Assembly: GCF_030066895.1 (NCBI RefSeq)
Contig: NZ_JASJAV010000008.1
Coordinates: 62,001 to 126,000, forward strand
Origin: Breoghania sp.
GTDB taxonomy: Bacteria > Pseudomonadota > Alphaproteobacteria > Rhizobiales > Stappiaceae
Length of the DNA: 64,000 nucleotides
Direction of reading: 5' to 3'
Both the position numbers and the translations under genes were made by a program. Below are positions 1-9,508 of the stretch, in pieces. The notes below the pieces were generated by a model. The model had not been told where the DNA came from and did not search any database. It saw only the letters and a program-made list of their open reading frames with translations. Every line of letters begins with the position of its first letter. Position 1 is the first letter of the stretch.

Positions 1-1
1 T

Positions 2-613
<612 letters not shown>

Positions 614-983
614 CCCCACCTTCGGCCCCCTCCGTCGTCATCCTCGACTTGATCGGGGATCCATTGCCTTTTCCGTTCGGCACTGGGCCTGCTCCGGCGC
701 GCGGAACGCGTGCATTCTCGGCCCGGAAGAGAGCCACACCACCGTGGTCGACGACGCGCGCTAAGTGGCGTGCTCGGGTAAAGAGCGAGCCGGGCCGCAC
801 CTCCAATGGATCCCCGATCAAGTCGGGGATCCATTGGAGGTGCGGGGGATGGAGTGGGGGCCGCGCTGTCTCGACGGATGGGCGTCAGATGCGATCCCTG
901 CCGTATCTCCTGCCCTGCCCCCCCCCCAAGAAACCCCGCGCACGGCCTCGCTTGCACCATGATCGTTGCTATATTGTTCCGCA
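614..983. repeat. Intergenic region with a long perfect hairpin
   Basis: This gap between ligA and uvrD holds no convincing gene. Bases 797-817 and 823-843 are perfect 21-bp inverted arms around a 5-base loop (TCAAG), with core TGGATCCCCGA / TCGGGGATCCA. A diverged copy of the same core lies near 645-664. Such palindromes are common intergenic repeats in Hyphomicrobiales. It could also end ligA transcription, but no T run follows it. Confidence 0.7.
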
Positions 984-3473
984 ATGACACAGGAGATTCG
1001 TGGACAAATGAGCACCTCCGGCGGCACGCATGACGACGATCTGGACGGCTGGGACCTGCCGGGCCCGGGCAGGGGCTCTGCATCCGGCAAGGCTCTGGAA
1101 CCCGCGCCGCCACGCCCCGGGACGGGAAGCATCGCTGCGCGCGCCATGGCGGCCGTGCGGCCGGCGCCCGAAGTCGTCGACTATCTCTCCGGTCTGAACC
1201 CCGAACAGCGCGATGCGGTGGAAAGCCTCGACGGGCCGCTTCTGGTGCTGGCAGGCGCGGGCACAGGCAAGACCCGCGTGCTCACCACCCGGATCGCGCA
1301 TATTCTGGCGGCCCGGCGAGCCTTCCCGAGCCAGATCCTCGCCGTGACCTTCACCAACAAAGCCGCCCGCGAGATGAAGGACCGCATTTCCTCGCTCGTC
1401 GGCGAGAGCGTGGAGGGCATGCCGTGGCTTGGCACGTTCCACTCCATCGGCTTGAAGATCCTGCGCCGTCATGCGGAAATGGTGGGGCTGAGGCCGGATT
1501 TCTCCATTCTGGATACGGACGACCAGATCTGCCTGATCAAGCAGTTTTTTCAGGTTGAAGGTGTTGACGCTAAGCGATGGACGCCGCGTTGGTTCGCAAT
1601 AAAACTGGACACTTGGAAGAATCGAGGGTTGCTACCAGAGCAAGTGCCAGTGGGGGACGCTGAATGGTTCGGCCCCAATAAGGCGCGGAAGATCTACGCC
1701 GACTATCAAGAGCGCTTGCGCGTTATTAATGCCGCCGATTTCGGCGATCTGCTGCTGTTGACCATCCGGCTTTTCCGCGAGCAGCCGGAAATCCTGAAGA
1801 GCTTTCAGGAGCGCTTCCGCTACATGCTGGTGGACGAGTATCAGGACACCAACATCGCGCAGTATCTGTGGTTGCGTCTGCTCGCCCAGGGCAACAAGAA
1901 CATCTGCTGCGTGGGCGATGACGACCAGTCGATCTACGGCTGGCGCGGGGCGGAGGTCGACAATATCCTGCGCTTCGACCACGATTTTCCCGGCGCCGAG
2001 GTGATCCGGCTGGAGCGCAATTACCGCTCCACCTCGCACATTCTGGTCGCCGCCTCCCATCTGATCGCCAAGAACGAGGGACGGCTCAGCAAGACGCTGT
2101 TCACCGATCACGATGATCCGGACGCCGAACTCATCTCGGTGGCGAGCGTGTGGGATTCGGAGGAAGAGGTGCGCACGATTGGCGAGGAGATTGAGGATCT
2201 TCAGCGCCACGGGCATGAGCTCAACGACATCGCCATTCTGGTGCGCGCGTCCTTTCAGATGCGCGAGTTCGAAGATCGGTTCATCACGCTGGGGCTGAAC
2301 TACCGGATGATCGGCGGTTCGCGTTTCTATGAGCGCCTGGAAATCCGCGACGCGCTGGCTTACTTTCGCGCAACCTTGCAGCCCTCCGACGATCTGGCCT
2401 TCGAGCGCATTGTCAATACGCCGATGCGGGGCCTGGGCGATGCGTCGCTCAGGCAGGTGCGGGAGCTGGCGCGGGCTCAGAATATTCCGATGATGCAGGC
2501 TGCCGGAATGCTGGTGGAGACGGAAGAGCTTCGCCCCAAGCCGCGCAACACGCTGAAGAATTTGCTGATGGATTTTTCCCGCTGGCGCTCACAGCTTGAA
2601 AGCCAGAGGCATACGGATCTGGCGGAGATCATTCTGGACGAGAGCGGCTACACGGAGATGTGGCGCAACGACCGCTCCGCGGATGCGTCGGGGCGGCTGG
2701 AGAACCTCAAGGAACTGATCCGCTCCATGGACGAATTCGAGTCCATGGCAGGCTTTCTGGAGCATATCTCGCTGGTCATGGATCGGGATTCCGGCGACAC
2801 GGACGATGCTGTCTCCATCATGACGCTGCACTCGGCCAAGGGGCTGGAATTCGATACCGTCTTCCTGCCCGGCTGGGAGGAGGGGCTGTTTCCCCACCAG
2901 CGCGCGCTCGATGAATCGGGGCGTGCGGGGCTGGAGGAAGAGCGCCGCCTCGCCTATGTCGGCATCACGCGCGCCAAGAAGCGCGCCCGCATCCGCTTTA
3001 CCGCAAATCGCCGCGTTCACGGCATGTGGCAGACCTCCATCCCCTCGCGCTTTCTGGACGAGTTGCCGGAAGAACATGTGGAGGTGTCCGAGCCGTCATC
3101 GTCCTATGGCGGATATGGCACCTCGGGCATGGGCCCCTATGGCGGCAGCCGGTTCGATACGCGCGATCCGTTTGCATCCGGCAACCATTCTACGCCGGGC
3201 TGGCAACGCGCCCAGCGCAACCGTGAAAGCGGGGCGTCGTCTGGCGGGTTCGGGAAAAGCTCGCGCGGCCGGGGCGGTCCGAAGACCATCGAGGGCGAAC
3301 TGGTCGCCAAGAGCGTGACGGAAACGGAATCCGCGTATTCGGTGGGCGAGCGGATCTTCCATTTGAAATTCGGCTACGGCCGCGTGGCCTCGATCGACGG
3401 CAACAAGTTGACCATTGAGTTTGAGAAGGCGGGCCGCAAGAAGGTTCTGGACAGTTTCGTGGAGGCTGTCTGA
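984..3473 (+). CDS. uvrD: ATP-dependent DNA helicase UvrD/PcrA
   Basis: This is an SF1A 3'-5' helicase for nucleotide excision and mismatch repair. It has Walker A (LAGAGTGKTRVLTTRIAHI region), the Q motif region LNPEQRDAV, the DEYQDTN Walker B box, GDDDQSIYGWRGA, the LERNYRS motif, and the late motifs TLHSAKGLEFDTVFLPGWEEGLFPH and LAYVGITRAKK. The C-terminal tail (GERIFHLKFGYGRVASIDGNKLTIEF) is the PcrA-type RNA-polymerase-binding end. About 829 residues, normal for the family. In-frame starts are TTG 966, ATG 984 and ATG 1008; an AGGAG at 991 could serve 1008, so the true start is uncertain. A stretch near 1541-1735 has codon usage unlike the rest. Confidence 0.95.
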   Translation: MTQEIRGQMSTSGGTHDDDLDGWDLPGPGRGSASGKALEPAPPRPGTGSIAARAMAAVRPAPEVVDYLSGLNPEQRDAVESLDGPLLVLAGAGTGKTRVLTTRIAHILAARRAFPSQILAVTFTNKAAREMKDRISSLVGESVEGMPWLGTFHSIGLKILRRHAEMVGLRPDFSILDTDDQICLIKQFFQVEGVDAKRWTPRWFAIKLDTWKNRGLLPEQVPVGDAEWFGPNKARKIYADYQERLRVINAADFGDLLLLTIRLFREQPEILKSFQERFRYMLVDEYQDTNIAQYLWLRLLAQGNKNICCVGDDDQSIYGWRGAEVDNILRFDHDFPGAEVIRLERNYRSTSHILVAASHLIAKNEGRLSKTLFTDHDDPDAELISVASVWDSEEEVRTIGEEIEDLQRHGHELNDIAILVRASFQMREFEDRFITLGLNYRMIGGSRFYERLEIRDALAYFRATLQPSDDLAFERIVNTPMRGLGDASLRQVRELARAQNIPMMQAAGMLVETEELRPKPRNTLKNLLMDFSRWRSQLESQRHTDLAEIILDESGYTEMWRNDRSADASGRLENLKELIRSMDEFESMAGFLEHISLVMDRDSGDTDDAVSIMTLHSAKGLEFDTVFLPGWEEGLFPHQRALDESGRAGLEEERRLAYVGITRAKKRARIRFTANRRVHGMWQTSIPSRFLDELPEEHVEVSEPSSSYGGYGTSGMGPYGGSRFDTRDPFASGNHSTPGWQRAQRNRESGASSGGFGKSSRGRGGPKTIEGELVAKSVTETESAYSVGERIFHLKFGYGRVASIDGNKLTIEFEKAGRKKVLDSFVEAV

Positions 3474-3507
3474 GGCGCGCGCGGCCTGAGGGGCACGGCA
3501 AGCGGGG

Positions 3508-3633
3508 CGAGATCCCGGTTTTGCGCAGCAGCACTGCGTGCCGCAGCGCGCCCGGGATGACACTCGATAATCTTGTGATGGAAAGCGGTTTCGAACCGGA
3601 TTGAGAAATCTCTCCAGCGTCATCCCGGGCGCA
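3508..3633. repeat. Inverted intergenic repeat between uvrD and prmA
   Basis: The segment contains GAGATCCCGGTTTTGCGCAG, then CGCCCGGGATGAC, and later a further GTCATCCCGGGCGC in the opposite sense. It reads as a degenerate palindromic intergenic repeat. Nothing protein-like is present. Confidence 0.55.
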
Positions 3634-3745
3634 ACATGCTGAGTGCCCGGCCCCTTTCGCGCCTCTCCCCTTCGCCCTATAAGGCGCATATTGTTCCAAT
3701 TCCCGAGCCGTTCTCTTGCGGCCCTTTATCCAGGACCTTGTTTCC

Positions 3746-4633
3746 ATGCCCATGATCCGCGCCCGCGTGACGGCGGAGGAAACCGAAGCCAAGCGCATTG
3801 CCGGTATTCTCGAAGCCGCCTTCGAAGAAGAGGCCTATCCCGTCTCCGTCTACGAGACGGTGATGGACGGGCCGTGGGTGGCGGAAATCCTGTTTTTCGA
3901 CGGCGACCCCGAAGCGGTGAGGGCGGAGATCCTCGACAAGGTCGGCACCGATGCCTTCGCGGCTCCCGTGGTGACGGATGTGCTGGAGGATATCGACTGG
4001 ATCGCCAAGGGGCTGGAAAGCCTTACGCCGGTCTCCGCCGGTCGGTTTGTCGTCCACGGCAGCCATGATCGAGACAAGATCTCGCCCTATGCGATCGGCA
4101 TCGAGATCGAGGCCGCGCAGGCCTTCGGCACCGGTCATCATGGCACCACGGTCGGGTGTCTGGAGGAATTGTGCCGGGTCCTGAAGCGGCGGCACTACAA
4201 GTCTATCCTCGATCTTGGCACCGGTTCGGGCGTGCTTGCCATCGGCATGGCGAAGCTGGCGCACCTGCCGGTGCTTGCAACCGATATCGATCCGGTCGCC
4301 ACGGCTGCGGCAAAGGCCAATGCGCGGCTCAACGAGGTGCTGGGACTGGTGGAATGCGTGACGGCGACGGGCGTTGATCATCCGCGCATTCGGGCGCGTG
4401 CACCGTTCGATCTGGTGGTGGCCAATATTCTGGCCCGTCCGCTGATGGCGCTGGCCCGTTCGATCTCGCTGTTGATGGCAAAGCCCGGCACGCTGGTACT
4501 TTCAGGCCTCAGAGTTGCCGACGGGCCGCGCGTGATCGCATCCTATCGCGGCCAGGGCTTCCGCCTGACCCACCGTATCGAGCACGAAGACTGGCTGACG
4601 TTGACCTTCGCCAACACGCGCACGGAGCTTTGA
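3746..4633 (+). CDS. prmA: Ribosomal protein L11 methyltransferase PrmA
   Basis: PrmA trimethylates lysines of ribosomal protein L11 using S-adenosylmethionine. The N-terminal substrate-recognition domain is followed by a Rossmann methyltransferase fold: the GTGHHGTT box (AQAFGTGHHGTTVGCLEEL), motif I ILDLGTGSGVLAIGMAKLA, the acidic ATDIDPVA end of strand 2, and the LVVANILARPLMALA catalytic region. 295 residues, usual size. ATG 3746 is chosen over TTG 3716 because the family begins close to it. The gene is intact. Confidence 0.93.
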   Translation: MPMIRARVTAEETEAKRIAGILEAAFEEEAYPVSVYETVMDGPWVAEILFFDGDPEAVRAEILDKVGTDAFAAPVVTDVLEDIDWIAKGLESLTPVSAGRFVVHGSHDRDKISPYAIGIEIEAAQAFGTGHHGTTVGCLEELCRVLKRRHYKSILDLGTGSGVLAIGMAKLAHLPVLATDIDPVATAAAKANARLNEVLGLVECVTATGVDHPRIRARAPFDLVVANILARPLMALARSISLLMAKPGTLVLSGLRVADGPRVIASYRGQGFRLTHRIEHEDWLTLTFANTRTEL

Positions 4634-4694
4634 GGCCCCGGCGAGAGCCTTTGTTGGCAGGCTTTTGTCAGAGAAAACCCGTCCCTGAAACGAA

Positions 4695-4730
4695 GGCAGG
4701 GCGTACCGCTTTGCGGTCACGCCCTGTGCC
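4695..4730. terminator. Hairpin between convergent prmA and DUF1127 genes
   Basis: GGCAGGGCGT-ACCGC, TTT, GCGGT-CACGCCCTGTGCC forms a strong stem with one bulge. It lies between the ends of two convergent genes, so it could end transcription from both sides. There is no clear T run, so this is a structural guess. Confidence 0.5.
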
Positions 4731-4790
4731 TCCCGAAGCCGCGTTGTATCCGGTCTCTTTGAACCGGTTTTGCCGCCTAGTAGGGCAGCG

Positions 4791-4988
4791 TCATCGCGCC
4801 TTCGCGCTCCAACTCGCTGGGTCGTAGCCATACGCGTTCAGCGTCGCGTCGTCGAGCTGCAACAGGTATCCATTGACATAGCGGTGCGCTTGACGCTCGC
4901 GGGTGTTGACCATGCGATCCAGGGCGCGACGGAACAGGCCGTGACGGGCGCCGGGAAGTCCGGTCGAGATTACAGAGGCAGTCGCCAT
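4791..4988 (-). CDS. DUF1127 domain small protein
   Basis: This is a 65-residue basic protein with the DUF1127 signature at its C terminus (RRALDRMVNTRERQAHRYV, then NGYLLQLDDATLNAYGYD). DUF1127 proteins are small arginine-rich alphaproteobacterial proteins; in several species they affect phosphate or RNA metabolism and stress responses, but no role can be set for this one. ATG 4988 is preferred over upstream starts because GGAGAT stands just before it. The gene is convergent with prmA. Confidence 0.85.
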   Translation of the reverse strand: MATASVISTGLPGARHGLFRRALDRMVNTRERQAHRYVNGYLLQLDDATLNAYGYDPASWSAKAR

Positions 4989-5437
4989 GATGAAATCTCC
5001 TTCGGTCACGTGCGGCCGGGAAGATCATTCCCGTCGCTCACTGGCCCGAAAGTATGGACGCAGGTGACCCTCAGTAAGCGCTGGTATCGCATAGCTGCCC
5101 TGCCATTTTGGAATGCGCGATTTTCCGTTTGTGCGCTGCGGTATCCATTCTGATCATCTTGCTCGAAAAATGGGTGGAAAATGCCGGTTTTCCGGGCGTT
5201 TTCCAATGTCGGGATCAGAGCCGTTCCCGACTGCCGAAGCGACCTCAGTAGGGCTACTAGGGGCGTAATTGCGTACCGAGCTTCCTGCACGTGCTGGTTG
5301 GTCGCACCTCCACTCGGTTGAAAATGCGGCCGCGATGGTGGTCGGCATGCGGGTTTCTTTGCGCGCGGGCGATTGCGGGAGGATAAGAGATGCAAATCTC
5401 TTGTCGTCTTGAGCTCAGAAAGCGCTAGTTTGATCTC
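4989..5437. other. Gene-free region upstream of DUF1127 and pepP
   Basis: This stretch lies between two divergently transcribed genes and must hold both promoters. Open frames here (for example on the minus strand 5006-5395) lack codon bias and known motifs. I see no repeat or RNA structure that I can support. Confidence 0.5.
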
Positions 5438-7252
5438 ATGTTCCAGTCTTACGATCCCCCCTCTGAATCATACGTACACGGCGACCGACTGGTCGCCCTG
5501 GGGGCCGAACTGAACCGTCGCGGTCTCGATGGCTTCATCGCGCTGCACACAGATACCCACCAGAACGAATACGTCGCGCCCAGCGAGGAACGCCTTGCCT
5601 GGCTGACCGGGTTTACCGGCTCGGCCGGTGCCGCGGTCGTCCTGCCGGATCAGGCGGCGATTTTCGTGGACGGTCGCTACACCATTCAGGTGCGCGATCA
5701 AGTCGATGCGAAGCTGTTTGAGCCGCTGCACCTGATCGAGACGCCGCCCTATACCTGGATCCAGCTCAAGGCGAAAAAGGGCATGCGCATCGGCTACGAT
5801 GCCATGCTTCACACCGTGAACGGCGTGAAGAAGCTGAAGAGCGCCTGCGAAAAGGTGGGCGCGGAGCTTGTGCCGGTCGACGGCAATCCGATCGATACGG
5901 TGTGGACGGACCGCCCTGAGCCGCCGCTTGAGCCGGTTGTCCTGCATCCGATGTCCTCTGCGGGGCAAGGAGCGAAGGACAAGATCGAGCGGCTGAAGGC
6001 GGAGCTGCGCGAAGGCGGATGTGATGCTGCGGTGATCCTGCAGCCGGACTCCATCGCCTGGCTCTTCAACATTCGCGGTCACGACCTGCCGCATCTCCCG
6101 GTTGCGCTGGCCTTCGCGATTGTTCGCGCCGATGCTAAACCGCTTCTTTTCATCGACCATCGCAAGATGTCGAATACGGTGGCGGATGCGCTCGGGCAAC
6201 TGGCCGAGGTCGGCGAGCCCGACGGTTTCCTGTCGGCGCTGGACGGGTTTTCCGGCAAGACGGTGCTGGTCGATCCCGACATGTCGGGCGATGCCACCGT
6301 GCAGCGGTTGGAGGCGAATGGTGCAAAGGTTCGCTTAGGGGACAACCCGGTGATGCTGCCCAAGGCCGTGAAAAATGCGGTCGAGATCGAGGGTTCGCGC
6401 GCCGCGCACCGCCGCGATGCTGTGGCATTTGCACGGTTCCTGCTGTGGTTCGAGAAAACCGCTCCGTCGGGCGGGCTCAACGAGATTTCGGTGTCCGAGG
6501 CGCTGGAAGGCTTTCGTGCCGAGACCGGCAAGCTGAAGGATATCTCGTTCGACACGATCTCAGGTACCGGGCCGAATGCTGCCATCTGCCATTACCGGGT
6601 GACGACGGCCTCCAGCCTTCCCCTCGAGATGAACAATCTCTACCTGGTCGATTCCGGTGCGCAGTACGAGGACGGCACCACGGACATCACCCGCACCATG
6701 GCGGTGGGTGAGCCGAGCGAGGAAATGCGGCAGCAGTTCACGCTGGTGCTGAAGGGCCATATCGGCATTTCCACTGCACGCTTTCCCGCTGGCACGTCGG
6801 GCGCGCAGCTCGATGCGCTGGCGCGTATTCCGTTGTGGAAGGCCGGGCTCGATTTCGATCACGGCACGGGGCACGGCGTGGGCGCCTATCTCAGCGTTCA
6901 TGAAGGCCCTCAGCGCATCGCCAAGACGGGCAAGACGCCGCTTGAGCCGGGCATGATCATCTCCAACGAGCCGGGCTACTACAAGGATGGCGCGTGGGGC
7001 ATCCGCATCGAGAACCTGGAACTGGTCACCGAGGCGACGCCGATTGAAGGCGGCGAGCGGCCGATGCTGGGCTTCGAGACGCTGACGCTCGTGCCGATCG
7101 ATCGTCGACTGATCGTCACCTCCATACTGAATGCGGATGAGCGGGATTGGGTGGATGCCTATCACGCCCGCGTGCGCAAGGAGATTGGCTCGTTGCTGGA
7201 CGCGGAAACGCGCGCTTGGCTCGAGGCAGCGACGGAGCCGCTTCAGGACTGA
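5438..7252 (+). CDS. M24 family aminopeptidase P (Xaa-Pro aminopeptidase)
   Basis: This metalloaminopeptidase removes N-terminal residues preceding proline. It has the three-domain long form (604 residues): two creatinase-like N-terminal domains (LTGFTGSAGAAVVLPDQAAIFVDGRYT) and a pita-bread catalytic domain. Metal ligands are visible as the two Asp of LVDSGAQYEDGTTDITRT, the His of DHGTGHGVGAYLSVHEGP, the Glu of ISNEPGYYKDG and the Glu of GIRIENLELV. It is likely cytoplasmic since no signal peptide is seen. The gene is intact, and the PhyH gene follows 149 bases later. Confidence 0.93.
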   Translation: MFQSYDPPSESYVHGDRLVALGAELNRRGLDGFIALHTDTHQNEYVAPSEERLAWLTGFTGSAGAAVVLPDQAAIFVDGRYTIQVRDQVDAKLFEPLHLIETPPYTWIQLKAKKGMRIGYDAMLHTVNGVKKLKSACEKVGAELVPVDGNPIDTVWTDRPEPPLEPVVLHPMSSAGQGAKDKIERLKAELREGGCDAAVILQPDSIAWLFNIRGHDLPHLPVALAFAIVRADAKPLLFIDHRKMSNTVADALGQLAEVGEPDGFLSALDGFSGKTVLVDPDMSGDATVQRLEANGAKVRLGDNPVMLPKAVKNAVEIEGSRAAHRRDAVAFARFLLWFEKTAPSGGLNEISVSEALEGFRAETGKLKDISFDTISGTGPNAAICHYRVTTASSLPLEMNNLYLVDSGAQYEDGTTDITRTMAVGEPSEEMRQQFTLVLKGHIGISTARFPAGTSGAQLDALARIPLWKAGLDFDHGTGHGVGAYLSVHEGPQRIAKTGKTPLEPGMIISNEPGYYKDGAWGIRIENLELVTEATPIEGGERPMLGFETLTLVPIDRRLIVTSILNADERDWVDAYHARVRKEIGSLLDAETRAWLEAATEPLQD

Positions 7253-7321
7253 GACTGTTGCCGGGAGAGGGCTGTGGCTCTCTCTCGGTTTCGAGCCGGG
7301 AGGGCTCGGAGGGTGAGGGCG

Positions 7322-7348
7322 TGTGGCCCGTCTCGAAGGATGGGCTTC
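7322..7348. repeat. Partial copy of a CTCGAAGGATGGG intergenic repeat
   Basis: CCCGTCTCGAAGGATGGGC matches one end of the inverted-repeat family that has full copies near 28.5, 38.5 and 59.8 kb. Only a single arm is present here. Confidence 0.6.
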
Positions 7349-7401
7349 ACACACCAACGCACCCGGCTCCATGAGAGCGACGGCCAATCCGGGGAGGATG
7401 C

Positions 7402-8319
7402 ATGAAGGCCATCGATATCCTGCGGGTGCCCGTCTGGGCGCTGGAGCTGGCGAGCGGGGCGAAGTCGTTTTGCGACAATCCGCTGATTGACTCTCCCGGG
7501 CTCAACCGGCGTAGGCTGCATGTGGCGCGCGTCCGGCTCGCCGAGCGCATGGTGGACTGGCGGCGCCGGAGACTGGCGCATCTGGTGGAGCCGAGGGACG
7601 TGGAGGATTACGCCCGCGACGGCTTCGTCATCCGCCGCAACGCCTTGCCGGAGGCCGACTTTCAGGCGCTTCGCCGCGCGGTGGAGGAAAACGCCTTTCC
7701 CGCCCAGGAGATGTGGCAGGGAAACGCCGTCACCCGCTTTGCGCCCGCAACCTGCGCCATGTGCGCCGATCACCCGGAAATCGGATCTTTCGTCAACGGC
7801 GCGCTGTTTCAGGGGCTGCTGCGCTATGTGGCCTCCACAGATGCGAATCCGATCGTGTTTCTGCACACGATCTTTGCCGAACCGGATCGCGGCCCGCGCG
7901 ACCCGCAGACGGTATTTCACTCCGATACCTTCCACGCGACCGCGAAGGCGTGGTTCTTTCTGGAGGACGTGGCGGAGGACGGCGGACCTTTCACCTATGT
8001 GCCGGGCTCGCACCGGATGACGCCCGAACGGTTGCGCTGGGAATACGAGAAGTCGCTCATCGCTCGTGAGGATAGGAACTGGCACCATGCGCTTGGTTCG
8101 TTCCGGATTTCCGATCAGGAACTGGAGGAGCTTGGCTATGGCGCCTCGGTCAGCGTGGCCGTGCCCGCCAACACGCTGGTGGTGGCCGATACGCACGGTT
8201 TTCATGCGGGCGGCGTGAGCCGTCGGGCGACGGTGCGGCTCGGCGTCTACGGCTCGCTGAGGCGCAATCCGTTTCTGTCCTTCACGGGAGCTCGCCCCGT
8301 TTTCGTTGCCGGGCCTTAA
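7402..8319 (+). CDS. Phytanoyl-CoA dioxygenase (PhyH) family protein
   Basis: This belongs to the Fe(II)/2-oxoglutarate-dependent PhyH oxygenases. The iron triad is visible: the HxD of TVFHSDTFHATAKAW and the distal His of VVADTHGFHAGGVSRR; Arg residues in SRRATVRLGVYG fit the 2-oxoglutarate site. The substrate is not predictable. ATG 7402 follows GGGAGGATGC. The frame stops at 8319, but a different frame continues with protein-like sequence (LPGLKGRQAELHDWLNTRKA) to a TGA at 8441-8443. I recall other family members ending in a similar basic tail, so a frameshift near 8300 is likely. The catalytic core is unaffected. Confidence 0.8.
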   Translation: MKAIDILRVPVWALELASGAKSFCDNPLIDSPGLNRRRLHVARVRLAERMVDWRRRRLAHLVEPRDVEDYARDGFVIRRNALPEADFQALRRAVEENAFPAQEMWQGNAVTRFAPATCAMCADHPEIGSFVNGALFQGLLRYVASTDANPIVFLHTIFAEPDRGPRDPQTVFHSDTFHATAKAWFFLEDVAEDGGPFTYVPGSHRMTPERLRWEYEKSLIAREDRNWHHALGSFRISDQELEELGYGASVSVAVPANTLVVADTHGFHAGGVSRRATVRLGVYGSLRRNPFLSFTGARPVFVAGP

Positions 8320-8445
8320 GGGGCGGCAGGCAGAGCTTCACGACTGGCTCAACACGCGCAAGGCGAAGAAGGGCAAGAGGGGTCAGCCGCCGGTCGGCGC
8401 GGTCAAACCGCTCGATCCGCCGGTTCGGTGGCGGGAGACGTGAGT

Positions 8446-9244
8446 ATGAAGACGGCTTTTAGCAATGACCCGGAGACGGGCCCAAAACTTCCGCGCGAAA
8501 TTGTGTGTCCTGACCGGGATGCGCCGATGCTGGACTGGTGGAAGGGAATTTACGACCGTGTCTTCATCGCATTCCATCCGTGTTTCCGGATTGCTTCCGA
8601 AGCCGATGGGGATGGGACAGGGCGAGAGTTCTGTCACGGAGAAGGTTGGTTCGACGAAGATTTCGACGATGTCGCCAAAGCCCGCGGAGTACCGGTGTCC
8701 TGGGAGGAGATGCGTGTGGCAGTCGCCCCGGAAAGCTGCATGCACTCGTTCTTCATGGCTGGTTGGCTCCTTGGAGCCTGCGGAACGGCTCGCCCGGGGG
8801 AGCGTTCTGAAATCGTTCGGGATCTGCAGAAAGAGATTTCGGCGTATTGTGAAGCTGAAGAGCTGTATTTCCCTACAGGCGACAATATGTGCTCTGTTCT
8901 GGAGCCGGACATATTCAGGTTTTTCCCGCTTCGTAAAAACTACGGTCGATATCTATGATGAGTTCTGCTGTAACGTATTTACGGAGCCGCTATCTGTCTT
9001 TTCACCCGAAATTACAACCTATAACTTGGCGAATGCGATCACAGGGACGTGGCCCTATGCCGTCCATTTGCCGGATCCGGGAGTTCTCATGGTGTGGGAA
9101 TTCGATTGCTGTCACTTCCCGATCGCGATGACCGAACGAGCGTGGAAGACGGCACAACCGGAAGACCATTTCGAAGGCTTCTATGCCGATGCTGAGACAT
9201 ATTCGGATTGGCCGAACCCGCCGTCGTGGCTTCGGGGAAAATAA
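8446..9244 (+). pseudogene. Unrecognised protein, probably frameshifted
   Basis: I do not recognise this gene. The frame from ATG 8446 (after a GGGAG site) gives 171 residues ending at 8958, including HPCFRIASEADGDGTGREF and an FFMAGWLLGACG segment. From about 8925 the next frame carries another roughly 100 protein-like residues rich in Trp and Pro (ANAITGTWPYAVHLPDPG, then VLMVWEFDCCHFPIAMTERA) ending in TAA at 9244. That second part has no start codon of its own, so one gene with a frameshift is the simplest reading. Composition is less GC-rich than neighbours, which suggests acquired DNA. No signal peptide or clear membrane segment. Confidence 0.5.
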
Positions 9245-9508
9245 AACGCCCCAATAGGCAAGAGATATTGCGTGAGAATGGAGAGGTGCCGTCCCCGCGC
9301 CGCCGTCCCCGACTGCTGTCATTGTGCCCGGCTTTGTCCGGATAATTCAGACGTTGCCGCAGTGCATGCCGCTCTCGCTGGATCACCCGGACTGCGCCGG
9401 GTGATGACGGTGGAGTGGGCAAGACGTATGGGCGGAAAGGGAGCTGCGTCGCTCGCTCATAACCTCTCCCCATCGGAGAGGGGACACGTTCGCGCCGTGC
9501 CGAGTGGA
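9245..9508. repeat. Intergenic repeat remnants
   Basis: The gap contains GTGCCCGGCTTTGTCCGG, GATCACCCGGACTGCGCCGGG and CCTCTCCCCATCGGAGAGG, all short imperfect palindromes typical of intergenic repeats. No gene is seen. Confidence 0.5.
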
